A DNA stretch of 6,508 nucleotides, from assembly GCA_026991065.1 (NCBI GenBank), contig JALXCG010000318.1, forward strand, positions 1 through 6,508. The letters run 5' to 3'. Below, piece after piece: positions 1-6,508 of the stretch. A program made the translations under genes and the position numbers. Each line of letters starts with the position of its first letter. Within the stretch, counting starts at the first letter, position 1. The notes beneath the pieces were generated by a model. That model was not told the DNA's origin, did not search any database, and was given only the letters and a program-made list of their open reading frames with translations. Origin of the DNA: JALXCG01 sp026991065 [NCBI: Gemmatimonadota bacterium] (GTDB lineage: Bacteria > GCA-2686955).

Positions 1-2396
1 CCATCGCCGCGATCTGCCACGGAGCCCAGATCCTGGCCGCGGCGCGGGTGATCGCCGACTTTGACGCCGATCTGCTGGTCGGCCATGCTGAAGGGCTGCG
101 CAACGCGCGGGATTTTGCCGCCGGCCGGCGGCGCACCCGCAAGGGAGAGATGAACCGCCTCTACTGCTTTGAATCGGTGCCGACGGCGACCGGGGCGGCG
201 GCGGATCATCGTTTTCCTCTGCGGGCGAGCCACGTGGCCGTGGCGCTGGCGGTGCTGGCCAAGCGGCTGCGCGAGTCGGGGCGGCTGCGGCAGCCGCAGG
301 CACTCGATGGGGTGGAGGTGCTGGCGGCGCCGGCGCATCTGCTCGATGCGCGGTTGACGCGGGGGATTGAGGTGCTGGCGACCGATCTCCTGGAGAATCA
401 GGGGAACTGCGCGGTGGTCCTCGGGGCACGCCAGCCGGCGGGGGCTCAGGCTCTGGTGCAGCGGATCAATCTGGCGCTTGGCAATGGCGGGCGGACGGTG
501 ATCTATGCGGCTGCGCCGGAACCGCCGGTGGAGAGCGCCGGGCTGGCGGAGCTGGCGCGCAAGATGCGCGCGGGGCAGGTGGATACACTGCTGATTCTGG
601 GGTCGAATCCGGCCTACTCGGCGCCGCCGGAGTTGGAGTTCGCACAGGCGTTGCAGCGGGTGAAGACGCGGATCCATCTGGGGCTCTATGTCGACGAGAC
701 GGCGCAACTGTGCGAGTGGCATCTGCCCCAGGCGCATGCGCTGGAGTCGTGGGGCGATCTGCGCGATCTGGATGGCCGCCTCTGTTTGGTGCAGCCGCTG
801 ATCGCGCCGCTCTACGCCGGGCGGAGCCTGCTTGAGGTGCTGGCGCTGCTGGCGGAGGGGGTGCCGCGCAAGGGCTACGATCTGGTGCGCGAGAGTTTTG
901 CCCGTTGGAACGGCGGTGGGCTGGTCAGCGAGGCGGCGTGGCGGCGCTACGCCCACGATGGTTTTGTGGGGAGCGCCGAGAGTGGCGCGGTGCGGGTGCG
1001 GCCGGCCATGGCCTGGCGCCGTTTCCGCAGCGATTTTGGCGCCAAGGGCAAGGATGCCGGGCTCGAAGTGGAGTTGCGGGCCGACGCCAAGTTGTATGAC
1101 GGGCGTTACGCGAACAATGCCTGGTTGCAGGAGCTGCCCGATGCGATGACCAAGCTCACCTGGGACAATGCTGCCCTGGTGGGGCCGGCGCTGGCCGCCG
1201 AGTTGGGGGTTGAGCATGGCGACGTTGCGGCGGTAGCGGTTTCCGGCCGGCAGGTGGAGATTCCGGTTTATGTGCTGCCGGGCATGGCCCGGGGTACGGT
1301 GGCGATTGCCCTTGGGTATGGGCGCACGGGAGCCGGCCGGGTCGGCACCGGCGTCGGAGTTAACGCCTATGCGCTGCGCGGGGTGGGGGCTGAGTGGTGG
1401 CTTCCCGATGGCTCGCTGAAGGCGGTGGGGCGGAGCGTCAAGCTGGCCTGCACCCAGGACCATTTCGCGATCGACAATCGCGGGCGTGAAGAGCGTCTGC
1501 GGCGGATCGATGCGCTGGTGCGCGAGGGCTCGCTGGAGGAGTATGAGAAGCATCCCGAATTCGCCGCGCATCTGGGGGTGCACCACCCGCCTCTGACTTC
1601 GCTTTGGAAGGAGCACGAGGGCGAGGGGCACCAATGGGGCATGGCGATCGATCTGAACACCTGCATCGCTTGCAATGCGTGTGTGGTGGCTTGTCAGGCC
1701 GAGAACAACATTCCGGTGGTGGGCAAGGAGCAGGTCGCGCGTGGCCGCGAAATGCACTGGATGCGAATCGATCGCTATTTCCATGGGGCGCCGGACGAAG
1801 CGGAGGTCGCGCATCAGCCGATGGCCTGTCAGCAGTGCGAGTTGGCGCCGTGTGAACAGGTCTGCCCGGTGGGGGCGACGATGCACAGCACCGAGGGCCT
1901 GAATATGATGGCCTACAACCGTTGCATCGGCACTCGCTACTGCTCCAACAACTGCCCCTACAAGACCCGTCGCTTCAATTTCTTCAACTATCGCAAGGAT
2001 ATCAGCGATGTGGAGCGGCTGGGGAACAACCCCGAGGTCACGCTGCGCTCGCGTGGAGTGATGGAGAAGTGCACCTACTGTGTGCAGCGCATTGAGCACG
2101 CCCGGATCGATGCCAAGAACGCCGGTCGCGAGATGAGCGATGGCGACGTGGTGACGGCGTGCCAGCAGACTTGTCCGACGCAGGCGATTGTTTTTGGCGA
2201 TCTGGCCGATCCGCAGAGCCGGGTTTCGCAGGCGCACGCCGATTCTCGTGCTTATGCCCTGCTCGGGGAACTGAATATCAAACCGCGAACTCTCTACTTA
2301 GCCCGGATCCGCAACCCCCATCCGCTTCTGGCGGCGGCCTCCGGCCATGGGGAAGAGACGCATGATGCCACGCCTGAAGGTGGACACCACGGATGA
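1..2396 (+). CDS. actB: ActB, molybdopterin-oxidoreductase-like/Fe-S subunit of alternative complex III (5' partial)
   Basis: This is the electron-wire subunit of ACIII, carrying electrons from the quinol site in ActC towards the haem subunits on the periplasmic face. The frame is open from base 3, so the GTG at 48 is internal; 797 residues are visible, and about 200 or more are probably missing, including any Tat signal. The first ~500 visible residues resemble the molybdopterin oxidoreductase fold ([51 protein letters not shown]); in characterised ACIII this domain holds no molybdenum. A four-cluster ferredoxin domain follows. Its Cys codons start at 1662/1671/1680/1692 ([11 protein letters not shown]), 1827/1836/1851/1863 ([14 protein letters not shown]), 1923/1941/1953 ([12 protein letters not shown]) and 2070/2079/2160/2172 (CTYC, CQQTCP). 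Fifteen Cys fit three [4Fe-4S] plus one [3Fe-4S] cluster, as known for ActB. The tail is His-rich ([16 protein letters not shown]). The stop overlaps the actC start as ATGA. Confidence 0.95.
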   Translation, partial: IAAICHGAQILAAARVIADFDADLLVGHAEGLRNARDFAAGRRRTRKGEMNRLYCFESVPTATGAAADHRFPLRASHVAVALAVLAKRLRESGRLRQPQALDGVEVLAAPAHLLDARLTRGIEVLATDLLENQGNCAVVLGARQPAGAQALVQRINLALGNGGRTVIYAAAPEPPVESAGLAELARKMRAGQVDTLLILGSNPAYSAPPELEFAQALQRVKTRIHLGLYVDETAQLCEWHLPQAHALESWGDLRDLDGRLCLVQPLIAPLYAGRSLLEVLALLAEGVPRKGYDLVRESFARWNGGGLVSEAAWRRYAHDGFVGSAESGAVRVRPAMAWRRFRSDFGAKGKDAGLEVELRADAKLYDGRYANNAWLQELPDAMTKLTWDNAALVGPALAAELGVEHGDVAAVAVSGRQVEIPVYVLPGMARGTVAIALGYGRTGAGRVGTGVGVNAYALRGVGAEWWLPDGSLKAVGRSVKLACTQDHFAIDNRGREERLRRIDALVREGSLEEYEKHPEFAAHLGVHHPPLTSLWKEHEGEGHQWGMAIDLNTCIACNACVVACQAENNIPVVGKEQVARGREMHWMRIDRYFHGAPDEAEVAHQPMACQQCELAPCEQVCPVGATMHSTEGLNMMAYNRCIGTRYCSNNCPYKTRRFNFFNYRKDISDVERLGNNPEVTLRSRGVMEKCTYCVQRIEHARIDAKNAGREMSDGDVVTACQQTCPTQAIVFGDLADPQSRVSQAHADSRAYALLGELNIKPRTLYLARIRNPHPLLAAASGHGEETHDATPEGGHHG

Positions 2397-3868
2397 GGAG
2401 CCCGATGGACGCCACAAGAGCGATGGAACCTCTGGATAACACGCTGGAGGATCCGACCCGGCCAACCCCCCTGGTTCTGGGGGGGCACACGTTGACGTCG
2501 CTGACCGACAAGATCTGCGCGATCGCGGAGAAACCGCGTCCGCCGCGTGCCTGGTACATTGCGATTACAGCCAGCAGCAGCTTGACCCTGGTGATGTTCG
2601 CCATGATCGGCTATCTGATCACCACCGGTGTGGGGGTCTGGGGGCTGAACAATCCGGTGGGCTGGGGCTGGGCGATCGTCAATTTTGTGTTCTGGGTTGG
2701 TATCGGTCACGCCGGCACCCTGATCTCGGCGATTCTGTTTCTGCTGCGGCAGAAGTGGCGCACGAGCATCAATCGATTCGCCGAGGCGATGACGATTTTC
2801 GCGGTGATCTGTGCCGGGATCTTTCCCGGTATCCACGTGGGGCGTGTCTGGGTGGTCGCCTGGATCTTTCCGATCCCGAACTACGAGTCGATGTGGCCGA
2901 ACTTCCGCAGTCCGCTTTTGTGGGATGTGTTCGCGGTCGGCACCTATGCGACGGTTTCTCTGCTCTTTTGGTACACCGGAATGGTGCCGGATCTGGCGAC
3001 GCTGCGCGACCGCGCCACGACCAAGGTGCGGGCGATTGTTCTTGGGGTGTTGGCGCTTGGCTGGCGTGGCAGTCACCGCCACTGGCATCGCTACGAGTGG
3101 GCCTATTTGATTCTCGCGGGGCTGGCGACGCCTCTGGTCCTCAGTGTTCACTCAGTGGTGAGTTTCGACTTCGCGACGGCGCAGTTGCCGGGGTGGCACA
3201 CGACGATTTTTCCGCCCTATTTTGTTGCCGGCGCCATCTTCTCCGGATTCGCCATGGTGGGCACACTGATCGTGCCGATTCGCAAGTGGTTCAATCTGGA
3301 AGACATTATTACGCTGCACCATCTGGAGAATATCAACAAGGTGATCCTCGCCACCGGAACCATGGTGGGCTTCGCCTATTCGACCGAGTTCTTTATCGCC
3401 TGGTACAGCGGCAATCCCAACGAGAGCTTCACTTTCGTCAACCGGGCGTTCGGCCCCTATGCGTGGGCCTACTGGACCATGGTTTCCTGCAATGTGATCG
3501 TGCCGCAGTTCTTCTGGTCAAAGAAGATTCGCACGACGCCGTGGATGGCCTGGATCCTCTACATCTTCGTGAACATCGGCATGTGGTTCGAGCGATTTGT
3601 CATTACCGTCACTTCGCTGAGTCGTGACTTTTTGCCGTCCAGTTGGGCCTACTACTCACCCACTTTTGTCGATGTGTTGACGTTTGTCGGGAGCTTTGGT
3701 CTCTTCTTTACCTTGGTGCTGCTTTTTGTGCGCTTCGGCCCGATCATCGCCATGGCGGAGGTAAAGACGGTGATGCCCGTGGCGGCGCTGGAGGGCGAGA
3801 GCAAGCCGATCGGCGACTACCACGGCGACATGCACGATGAACCCAGGCACCTGCGGGAGAAGGAGTGA
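2393..3868 (+). CDS. actC: ActC, NrfD/PsrC-like quinol-binding membrane subunit of alternative complex III
   Basis: ActC is the integral membrane protein that holds the periplasm-side quinol site in known ACIII structures and contacts the ActB Fe-S domain. The 491 residues match the family length. About ten hydrophobic segments are visible, roughly at 55-78, 92-118, 130-158, 175-197, 213-223 (short), 236-258, 274-297, 315-338, 383-406 and 424-448, with another weak one near 354-375. Family signatures are PLVLGGHT (26-33), GIHVGRVW (146-153), [15 protein letters not shown] (221-235), [11 protein letters not shown] (250-260), [20 protein letters not shown] (267-286) and FIAWYSGNP (334-342). His148 and Asp178 sit where the quinol-site His and Asp of ActC are expected; this assignment is from memory of the family. 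The annotated ATG overlaps the actB stop (ATGA), with AAGGTGG nine bases upstream. In-frame ATGs at 2405 (GAGGAG four bases upstream) and 2423 are real alternatives. The C-terminus is His-rich and polar (residues 475-491). Confidence 0.95.
   Translation: MRSPMDATRAMEPLDNTLEDPTRPTPLVLGGHTLTSLTDKICAIAEKPRPPRAWYIAITASSSLTLVMFAMIGYLITTGVGVWGLNNPVGWGWAIVNFVFWVGIGHAGTLISAILFLLRQKWRTSINRFAEAMTIFAVICAGIFPGIHVGRVWVVAWIFPIPNYESMWPNFRSPLLWDVFAVGTYATVSLLFWYTGMVPDLATLRDRATTKVRAIVLGVLALGWRGSHRHWHRYEWAYLILAGLATPLVLSVHSVVSFDFATAQLPGWHTTIFPPYFVAGAIFSGFAMVGTLIVPIRKWFNLEDIITLHHLENINKVILATGTMVGFAYSTEFFIAWYSGNPNESFTFVNRAFGPYAWAYWTMVSCNVIVPQFFWSKKIRTTPWMAWILYIFVNIGMWFERFVITVTSLSRDFLPSSWAYYSPTFVDVLTFVGSFGLFFTLVLLFVRFGPIIAMAEVKTVMPVAALEGESKPIGDYHGDMHDEPRHLREKE
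2466..2485 (+). repeat. Short perfect C6/G7 inverted repeat near the 5' end of actC
   Basis: Six C (2466-2471), a seven-base spacer and seven G (2479-2485) can pair as a six-base-pair all-GC hairpin about 75 bases into actC. It falls on the codons for the conserved segment PLVLGG, so protein constraint alone may explain it. It is not a terminator: no T run follows and it lies inside a gene. A role in mRNA structure or ribosome pausing is only speculation. Confidence 0.4.
3855..3865 (+). promoter_or_regulatory. Ribosome binding site of actD
   Basis: The purine run GGGAGAAGGAG lies at the end of the actC coding sequence. Its first half (GGGAGA, 3855-3860) is seven bases from ATG 3868; its second half (AAGGAG) is only two bases away. 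The spacing favours ATG 3868 over GTG 3865, which begins on the last G of this run. Confidence 0.6.
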
Positions 3869-4410
3869 TGGATACTTCGGCCCCGAACCTTTACGGGATT
3901 CTGATCGAGTTCGACCATCCGGAACGCTTGGTGAACGCCTGCCGGAAGGTTCGCGATGCCGGGTTCAAGCGCTGGGATGCCCATACGCCGTTCCCGATTC
4001 ACGGGATGGATGGCGCCATGGGAATCCGGGTTACGCGGCTGCCTTTCCTGATTCTGGGCGGCGGTCTGACCGGGCTTGCCGCGGCGTTGCTCATGCAGTG
4101 GTGGATGAACGCGGTGGACTATCCCTTCCTGATCAGCGGCAAGCCTCTCTTCGGCCTGCCGGCGAACATCCCGGTGGTTTTTGAACTCACTGTTCTGTTT
4201 GCCGCGCTCACCACGTTTTTCGGCATGTGGGGGCGCAACGGCATGCCACATCTTTACCATCCAGTGTTCAAGAGTGAGCGGTTTCGCCGCGTAACCGCGG
4301 ATCGGTTCTTCATTGTGCTCGAAGCGCGTGATCCGCTCTTTCAGCTTTCCAAGACGCAAGAGTTTGCCGCATCGCTCGGTGGCGTCGCGGTCGAACTACT
4401 CGAGGATTAG
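3868..4410 (+). CDS. actD: ActD, DUF3341-family two-helix membrane subunit of alternative complex III
   Basis: ActD is a small structural membrane subunit of ACIII that packs beside ActC/ActF; it has no known cofactor. The 180-residue product has the DUF3341 pattern. A soluble N-terminal domain (YGILIEFDHPERLVNACRKV at 9-28, then RWDAHTPFPIHGMD at 35-48) precedes a helix at about 58-78. A loop with the signature DYPFLISGKP (84-93) follows, then a second helix at about 102-122 and a C-terminal soluble part (GMPHLYHPVF 125-134, DRFFIVLEARDP 145-156). ATG 3868 is preferred: it shares its A with the TGA stop of actC (TGATG). A GTG one codon earlier (3865) is also in frame but lies inside the purine-rich ribosome site GGGAGAAGGAG. 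The overlap points to translational coupling with actC. Confidence 0.93.
   Translation: MDTSAPNLYGILIEFDHPERLVNACRKVRDAGFKRWDAHTPFPIHGMDGAMGIRVTRLPFLILGGGLTGLAAALLMQWWMNAVDYPFLISGKPLFGLPANIPVVFELTVLFAALTTFFGMWGRNGMPHLYHPVFKSERFRRVTADRFFIVLEARDPLFQLSKTQEFAASLGGVAVELLED
4402..4405 (+). promoter_or_regulatory. Ribosome binding site of actE
   Basis: GAGG within the last codons of actD lies seven bases before the ATG at 4413. It supports this start, only two bases after the actD stop codon. Confidence 0.55.
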
Positions 4411-4412
4411 TT

Positions 4413-5057
4413 ATGCCACGGGTTCTAGTTTACACGGGCATTCTGCTGGCGGCCCTGGCACTTCTGCCGTTGGCGCTGCTGGACTACGCACGGTCGACGC
4501 CCTCGCGGCACCCGCGGCTGCAGCTGGTTCCCGATATGGACCAGCAGGCTTACCACCGGGCACAGGGGGGGAGCAGCGTTTTCGCCGACGGGCGGGCGAT
4601 GCGGATTCCGCCGGCGGGAACCGTGGCGCGCGGGGAACTGCGGGAGGATGACGCCTATTTCCGCGGCATGGCACCGGACTCCAGCTGGGTGACGGAGCTG
4701 CCTGTGGCCTGGACCATGGAGCGGATCCGTTACGGTCAGAATCGCTACCAGATTTTCTGCGCGCCCTGCCACGGCGATGCCGGCCGGGGCGACGGTCTGG
4801 TCGCGCGTCGGGCCGAGCAGCTGGCCGAAGGCACGTGGACGCCCCCGAGTGATCTGACGGCGGCGGTTACCGCGGCGCGTCCGGATGGCGAACTTTTCGC
4901 GATTATCAGTCACGGCATTCGCAAGATGCCCGCTTACGGGTCCCAGATTCCGGTCGATGCCCGCTGGGCGATCGTTGCCTATTTGCGAGCGCTGCAGCGC
5001 AGCGCCAACGGAACGCTCGCCGATGTGCCGGAGAGCCACAAAGCCGAATTACGGTAG
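4413..5057 (+). CDS. actE: ActE, membrane-anchored mono-haem cytochrome c subunit of alternative complex III
   Basis: ActE is the small c-type cytochrome of ACIII, a periplasmic electron exit or relay alongside the multihaem subunit ActA. The 214-residue product begins with a hydrophobic segment (residues about 5-24, LVYTGILLAALALLPLALLD) that serves as signal and probably membrane anchor. The cytochrome domain has one haem-attachment motif CAPCH (116-120, followed by GDAGRGDG). A likely distal ligand is Met172 in RKMPAYGSQI, and the terminal helix is WAIVAYLRALQ (185-195). The region between anchor and haem domain carries family-like segments DMDQQAYHRAQ (41-51), AMRIPPAGTVARG (62-74) and PVAWTMERIRYGQNRYQIFC (97-116). 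The only Cys residues are the two haem cysteines, so there is no lipobox, whereas ActE is lipidated in some characterised complexes. A G7 run at 4565-4571 does not disturb the frame. Confidence 0.92.
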   Translation: MPRVLVYTGILLAALALLPLALLDYARSTPSRHPRLQLVPDMDQQAYHRAQGGSSVFADGRAMRIPPAGTVARGELREDDAYFRGMAPDSSWVTELPVAWTMERIRYGQNRYQIFCAPCHGDAGRGDGLVARRAEQLAEGTWTPPSDLTAAVTAARPDGELFAIISHGIRKMPAYGSQIPVDARWAIVAYLRALQRSANGTLADVPESHKAELR

Positions 5058-5060
5058 GAG
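5055..5060 (+). promoter_or_regulatory. Ribosome binding site of actF (decides a GTG start)
   Basis: TAGGAG includes the actE stop codon TAG and lies six bases before GTG 5067. No in-frame ATG occurs between here and the first conserved membrane helix, so the site supports GTG as the start. Nearly the same leader recurs before the next GTG at 6295. Confidence 0.75.
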
Positions 5061-5066
5061 TCCACT

Positions 5067-6284
5067 GTGTCGCATCACCGCCACATCCCCACTCTCGAAG
5101 AGGATCACATCACGCTGGATGAGCTTGGCCCGCGCACGGTGCGCGTGGCCGGCGCCATCGGTGTGGTCGGGCTGGCCCTGGCTGCTGCCATGGGCGCGGC
5201 TCGCGGCGATGGCTTCGCCTCCTTCGGATGGTCCTATCTTCTGAATTTCGCGTTTTTCTTGAGCGTTTCGCTTGGGGCCTTTTTCTTTGTCGCCATCGGC
5301 CACGTGATGGGTGTTCACTGGAATGTGGTGGCGCGCCGTCTGGCCGAGGTGGTGGCCGCCAACCTGGTCTATCTGGTGGTGTTGATGATTCCGTTGCTGC
5401 TGCTGGCGGGACGAGTTTTCCCCTGGGCGACCGGGCATACCGAGACACCCGCGGCGTTGCTGGCGATCAAGGCACCCTACTTGAACCAGACTTTCTTCCT
5501 GGTGCGCTGGGTCGTCTACTTTCTGATCTGGTGCGGCTACGCCCTGTGGTTCTGGAAGCGATCGCTGGAGCAGGATGAGACCGGGGCGCCGCAGCTCTCG
5601 GTGCGGATGTCGCGGAAGAGTGGATTGGCACTGCTGCTCTATGCGCTGACTTTGACCTTTGCGTCCTACGATCTTCTTATGTCGCTCGATCCGGCATGGT
5701 TCAGCACGATTTTCGGGCCGTACTATTTCGCCGGCAGTGTCGTGGCTTTCGCCGCCGCCCTCACTGTGATCACTTTTTGGCTGCAGTCGCGTGGGCGGCT
5801 GACCAAGGTGATCCACACCGAGCATCTGCACGACTATGGCAAGCTGTTGTTTGCGTTTGTCTTCTTCTGGGCCTATTTGGCGTTCAGTCAATACATGTTG
5901 ATCTGGTACGCCAACATCCCGGAAGAGACCGCGTGGTTCCTGCGCCGGCAACAAAATGGCTGGGGATGGGTGGGGCTGCTGCTGCTCTTCTTCAATTTCA
6001 TTGTGCCTTTCCTCGGGCTCCTGGCGCGCTCGGTAAAGCGCCATCGCCGCGGGTTGTATTTCTGGGCGGTGTGGCTCCTGGTGATGCACTGGGTCGATCT
6101 CTATTGGATTGTGATGCCGGAGTTCCATCCGGAAACCCCGCTGCCGGATCTGCTCGACCTTTTGACTTTTGTTGGTATCGGCGGGCTCTATGTAGCCGGT
6201 ATTGCGCTCCGGGCGTCCGGCCACTCCCTGGTGCCGCGGCGCGATCCCCGACTTGATGACTCTCTCGGTTTCGAGAACGCGTAG
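5067..6284 (+). CDS. actF: ActF, second NrfD-like polytopic membrane subunit of alternative complex III
   Basis: ActF is a paralogue of ActC in the membrane core of ACIII; in known structures it faces ActD and has been proposed to take part in proton movement, though its exact role is not settled. The 405-residue product shows ten hydrophobic segments, about 27-44, 55-79, 97-115, 142-163, 187-205, 217-238, 258-280, 298-320, 331-350 and 364-383. Family signatures are FFFVAIGHVMGVHWNVVARR (72-91), APYLNQTFFLVRWVVYF (136-152), SYDLLMSLDPAWFSTIFGPY (200-219), HDYGKLLFAFVFFWAYLAFS (255-274), QYMLIWYANIPEETAWF (275-291), MHWVDLYWIVMPEF (340-353) and the tail DPRLDDSLGFENA (393-405). The start is GTG with a good ribosome site. 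The N-terminus is short, polar and His-containing (MSHHRH). The gene follows actE by nine bases and is complete. Confidence 0.94.
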   Translation: MSHHRHIPTLEEDHITLDELGPRTVRVAGAIGVVGLALAAAMGAARGDGFASFGWSYLLNFAFFLSVSLGAFFFVAIGHVMGVHWNVVARRLAEVVAANLVYLVVLMIPLLLLAGRVFPWATGHTETPAALLAIKAPYLNQTFFLVRWVVYFLIWCGYALWFWKRSLEQDETGAPQLSVRMSRKSGLALLLYALTLTFASYDLLMSLDPAWFSTIFGPYYFAGSVVAFAAALTVITFWLQSRGRLTKVIHTEHLHDYGKLLFAFVFFWAYLAFSQYMLIWYANIPEETAWFLRRQQNGWGWVGLLLLFFNFIVPFLGLLARSVKRHRRGLYFWAVWLLVMHWVDLYWIVMPEFHPETPLPDLLDLLTFVGIGGLYVAGIALRASGHSLVPRRDPRLDDSLGFENA

Positions 6285-6287
6285 GAG
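6282..6287 (+). promoter_or_regulatory. Ribosome binding site of the gene after actF
   Basis: TAGGAG includes the actF stop codon and lies seven bases before GTG 6295. It favours this GTG over the in-frame ATG at 6337, which has no comparable site in front of it. Confidence 0.7.
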
Positions 6288-6294
6288 TTCCACT

Positions 6295-6508
6295 GTGAGT
6301 TCGAAGGGCAACAACGTTTCGCTCCTGAACACGATCATGGGGGTAGCCGCGGCCGTGGCGCTCTTGGCGGTTGCAGGGATTTTCCTCCAGAGCTGGACTC
6401 AGCGGCGTCTCGCCGAAGAGGAGCAGCGCAAGGTTTTCGCCCCCTCTTTGCCGGCCGTGGATGCCTATCGAGCCGAGCAGCGGGCGCTACTCAATGGCTA
6501 TGGTTGGG
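6295..6508 (+). CDS. Small single-helix membrane protein downstream of actF (3' partial; possible ActG-like or oxidase-accessory subunit)
   Basis: Only the first 71 residues are visible; the frame is open at the right edge. After a short polar start (MSSKGNNVSLLN) comes one hydrophobic segment at about 13-32 (TIMGVAAAVALLAVAGIFLQ). A charged stretch follows (RRLAEEEQRK, 37-46), then LPAVDAYRAEQRALLNGYGW (52-71). The pattern suggests an N-terminally anchored protein whose soluble part lies in the periplasm. The ending resembles a conserved small protein I recall next to ACIII and cytochrome oxidase genes in several phyla, but I cannot verify this here. The position, ten bases after actF with a matching ribosome site, makes it part of the operon. 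It could be the single-helix subunit ActG or an assembly/accessory protein of a downstream oxidase; a SCO-type copper chaperone is less likely but not excluded, because the rest is missing. Confidence 0.75.
   Translation, partial: MSSKGNNVSLLNTIMGVAAAVALLAVAGIFLQSWTQRRLAEEEQRKVFAPSLPAVDAYRAEQRALLNGYGW

Noticed and set aside
15-35. The segment ICHGAQIL at the left edge resembles the nucleophile-elbow motif of DJ-1/PfpI proteins.
   Set aside because: The same frame continues without a break into clear ActB sequence ([20 protein letters not shown]), where ActB has a similar stretch before its DAD motif. The likeness is a short chance match.
48-50. GTG at 48 as the start of actB.
   Set aside because: The frame is open to base 3, the conserved domain is already under way at this point, and ActB homologues are about 1000 residues long. 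The gene simply enters from the left.
2294-3151. A 285-codon minus-strand open frame opposite actC.
   Set aside because: Its composition is low-complexity and Arg/Gln/His/Pro-rich, and it runs antisense to strongly conserved ActC signatures. It is not a credible gene.
4425-5039. A 204-codon minus-strand open frame opposite actE.
   Set aside because: It is a shadow of the cytochrome gene, Arg/Gly/Pro-rich, without a convincing ribosome site or known domain.
2394-6294. Promoters, terminators, tRNA, CRISPR or mobile elements between genes.
   Set aside because: Genes overlap or are at most 10 bases apart, leaving no room for promoters or terminators. I saw no repeat arrays, transposase or tRNA-like sequence.
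5049-6338. A 429-codon open frame on the minus strand opposite actF.
   Set aside because: The translation is rich in Gln, His, Arg and Pro, has no recognisable domain, and mirrors the hydrophobic codons of actF. It is a typical antisense shadow in GC-rich DNA.
1-6508. A polysulfide reductase, Nrf-type nitrite reductase or formate dehydrogenase operon, suggested by the molybdopterin-like, ferredoxin and NrfD-type parts.
   Set aside because: The molybdopterin-like and Fe-S domains are fused in one protein. Two ten-helix NrfD-like proteins, a DUF3341 protein and a mono-haem cytochrome occur in the fixed B-C-D-E-F order, which is specific to alternative complex III.

Overview
The window is one tightly packed, plus-strand stretch of an operon for alternative complex III (ACIII), the membrane quinol:electron-acceptor oxidoreductase that replaces the cytochrome bc1 complex in many bacteria. 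Five subunits are recognisable in the usual order: actB (5' end outside the window), actC, actD, actE and actF. A sixth gene begins just after actF and runs off the right edge. No gene looks broken, and nothing is encoded convincingly on the minus strand.

The DNA is GC-rich and uses GTG starts and clear Shine-Dalgarno sites. The Fe-S/molybdopterin-like fusion ActB with a single-haem membrane cytochrome and two NrfD-type proteins indicates a diderm bacterium with an aerobic respiratory chain. ACIII is common in Verrucomicrobiota, Planctomycetota, Acidobacteriota, Bacteroidota, Myxococcota and Chloroflexota. The GC-rich, GTG-using style would suit the first three or Myxococcota, but the window holds no taxonomic marker, so the phylum is a weak guess.

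Layout: 1-2396 actB, the C-terminal ~80% (molybdopterin-oxidoreductase-like fold followed by a four-cluster ferredoxin domain); 2393-3868 actC, a ten-helix quinol-binding NrfD-like subunit; 3868-4410 actD, a two-helix DUF3341 protein; 4413-5057 actE, a membrane-anchored mono-haem cytochrome c; 5067-6284 actF, a second ten-helix NrfD-like subunit; 6295-6508 the start of a small single-helix protein. Junctions are a 4-base overlap (B/C), a 1-base overlap (C/D), and gaps of 2 (D/E), 9 (E/F) and 10 (F/next) bases. This implies one transcript with translational coupling. The promoter and the expected pentahaem subunit gene actA should lie to the left, and the terminator to the right.

Working model, from what is known of ACIII: quinol is oxidised at the periplasmic side of ActC, electrons pass through the Fe-S clusters of ActB to the haems of ActA and ActE, and then on to a terminal oxidase that is often encoded next door. 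ActD and ActF complete the membrane part. I do not see a new biological system here. The points worth a second look are small: the partial gene after actF, a near-duplicate leader before two GTG starts, a cytochrome subunit without a lipobox, and a strong GC hairpin near the start of actC.
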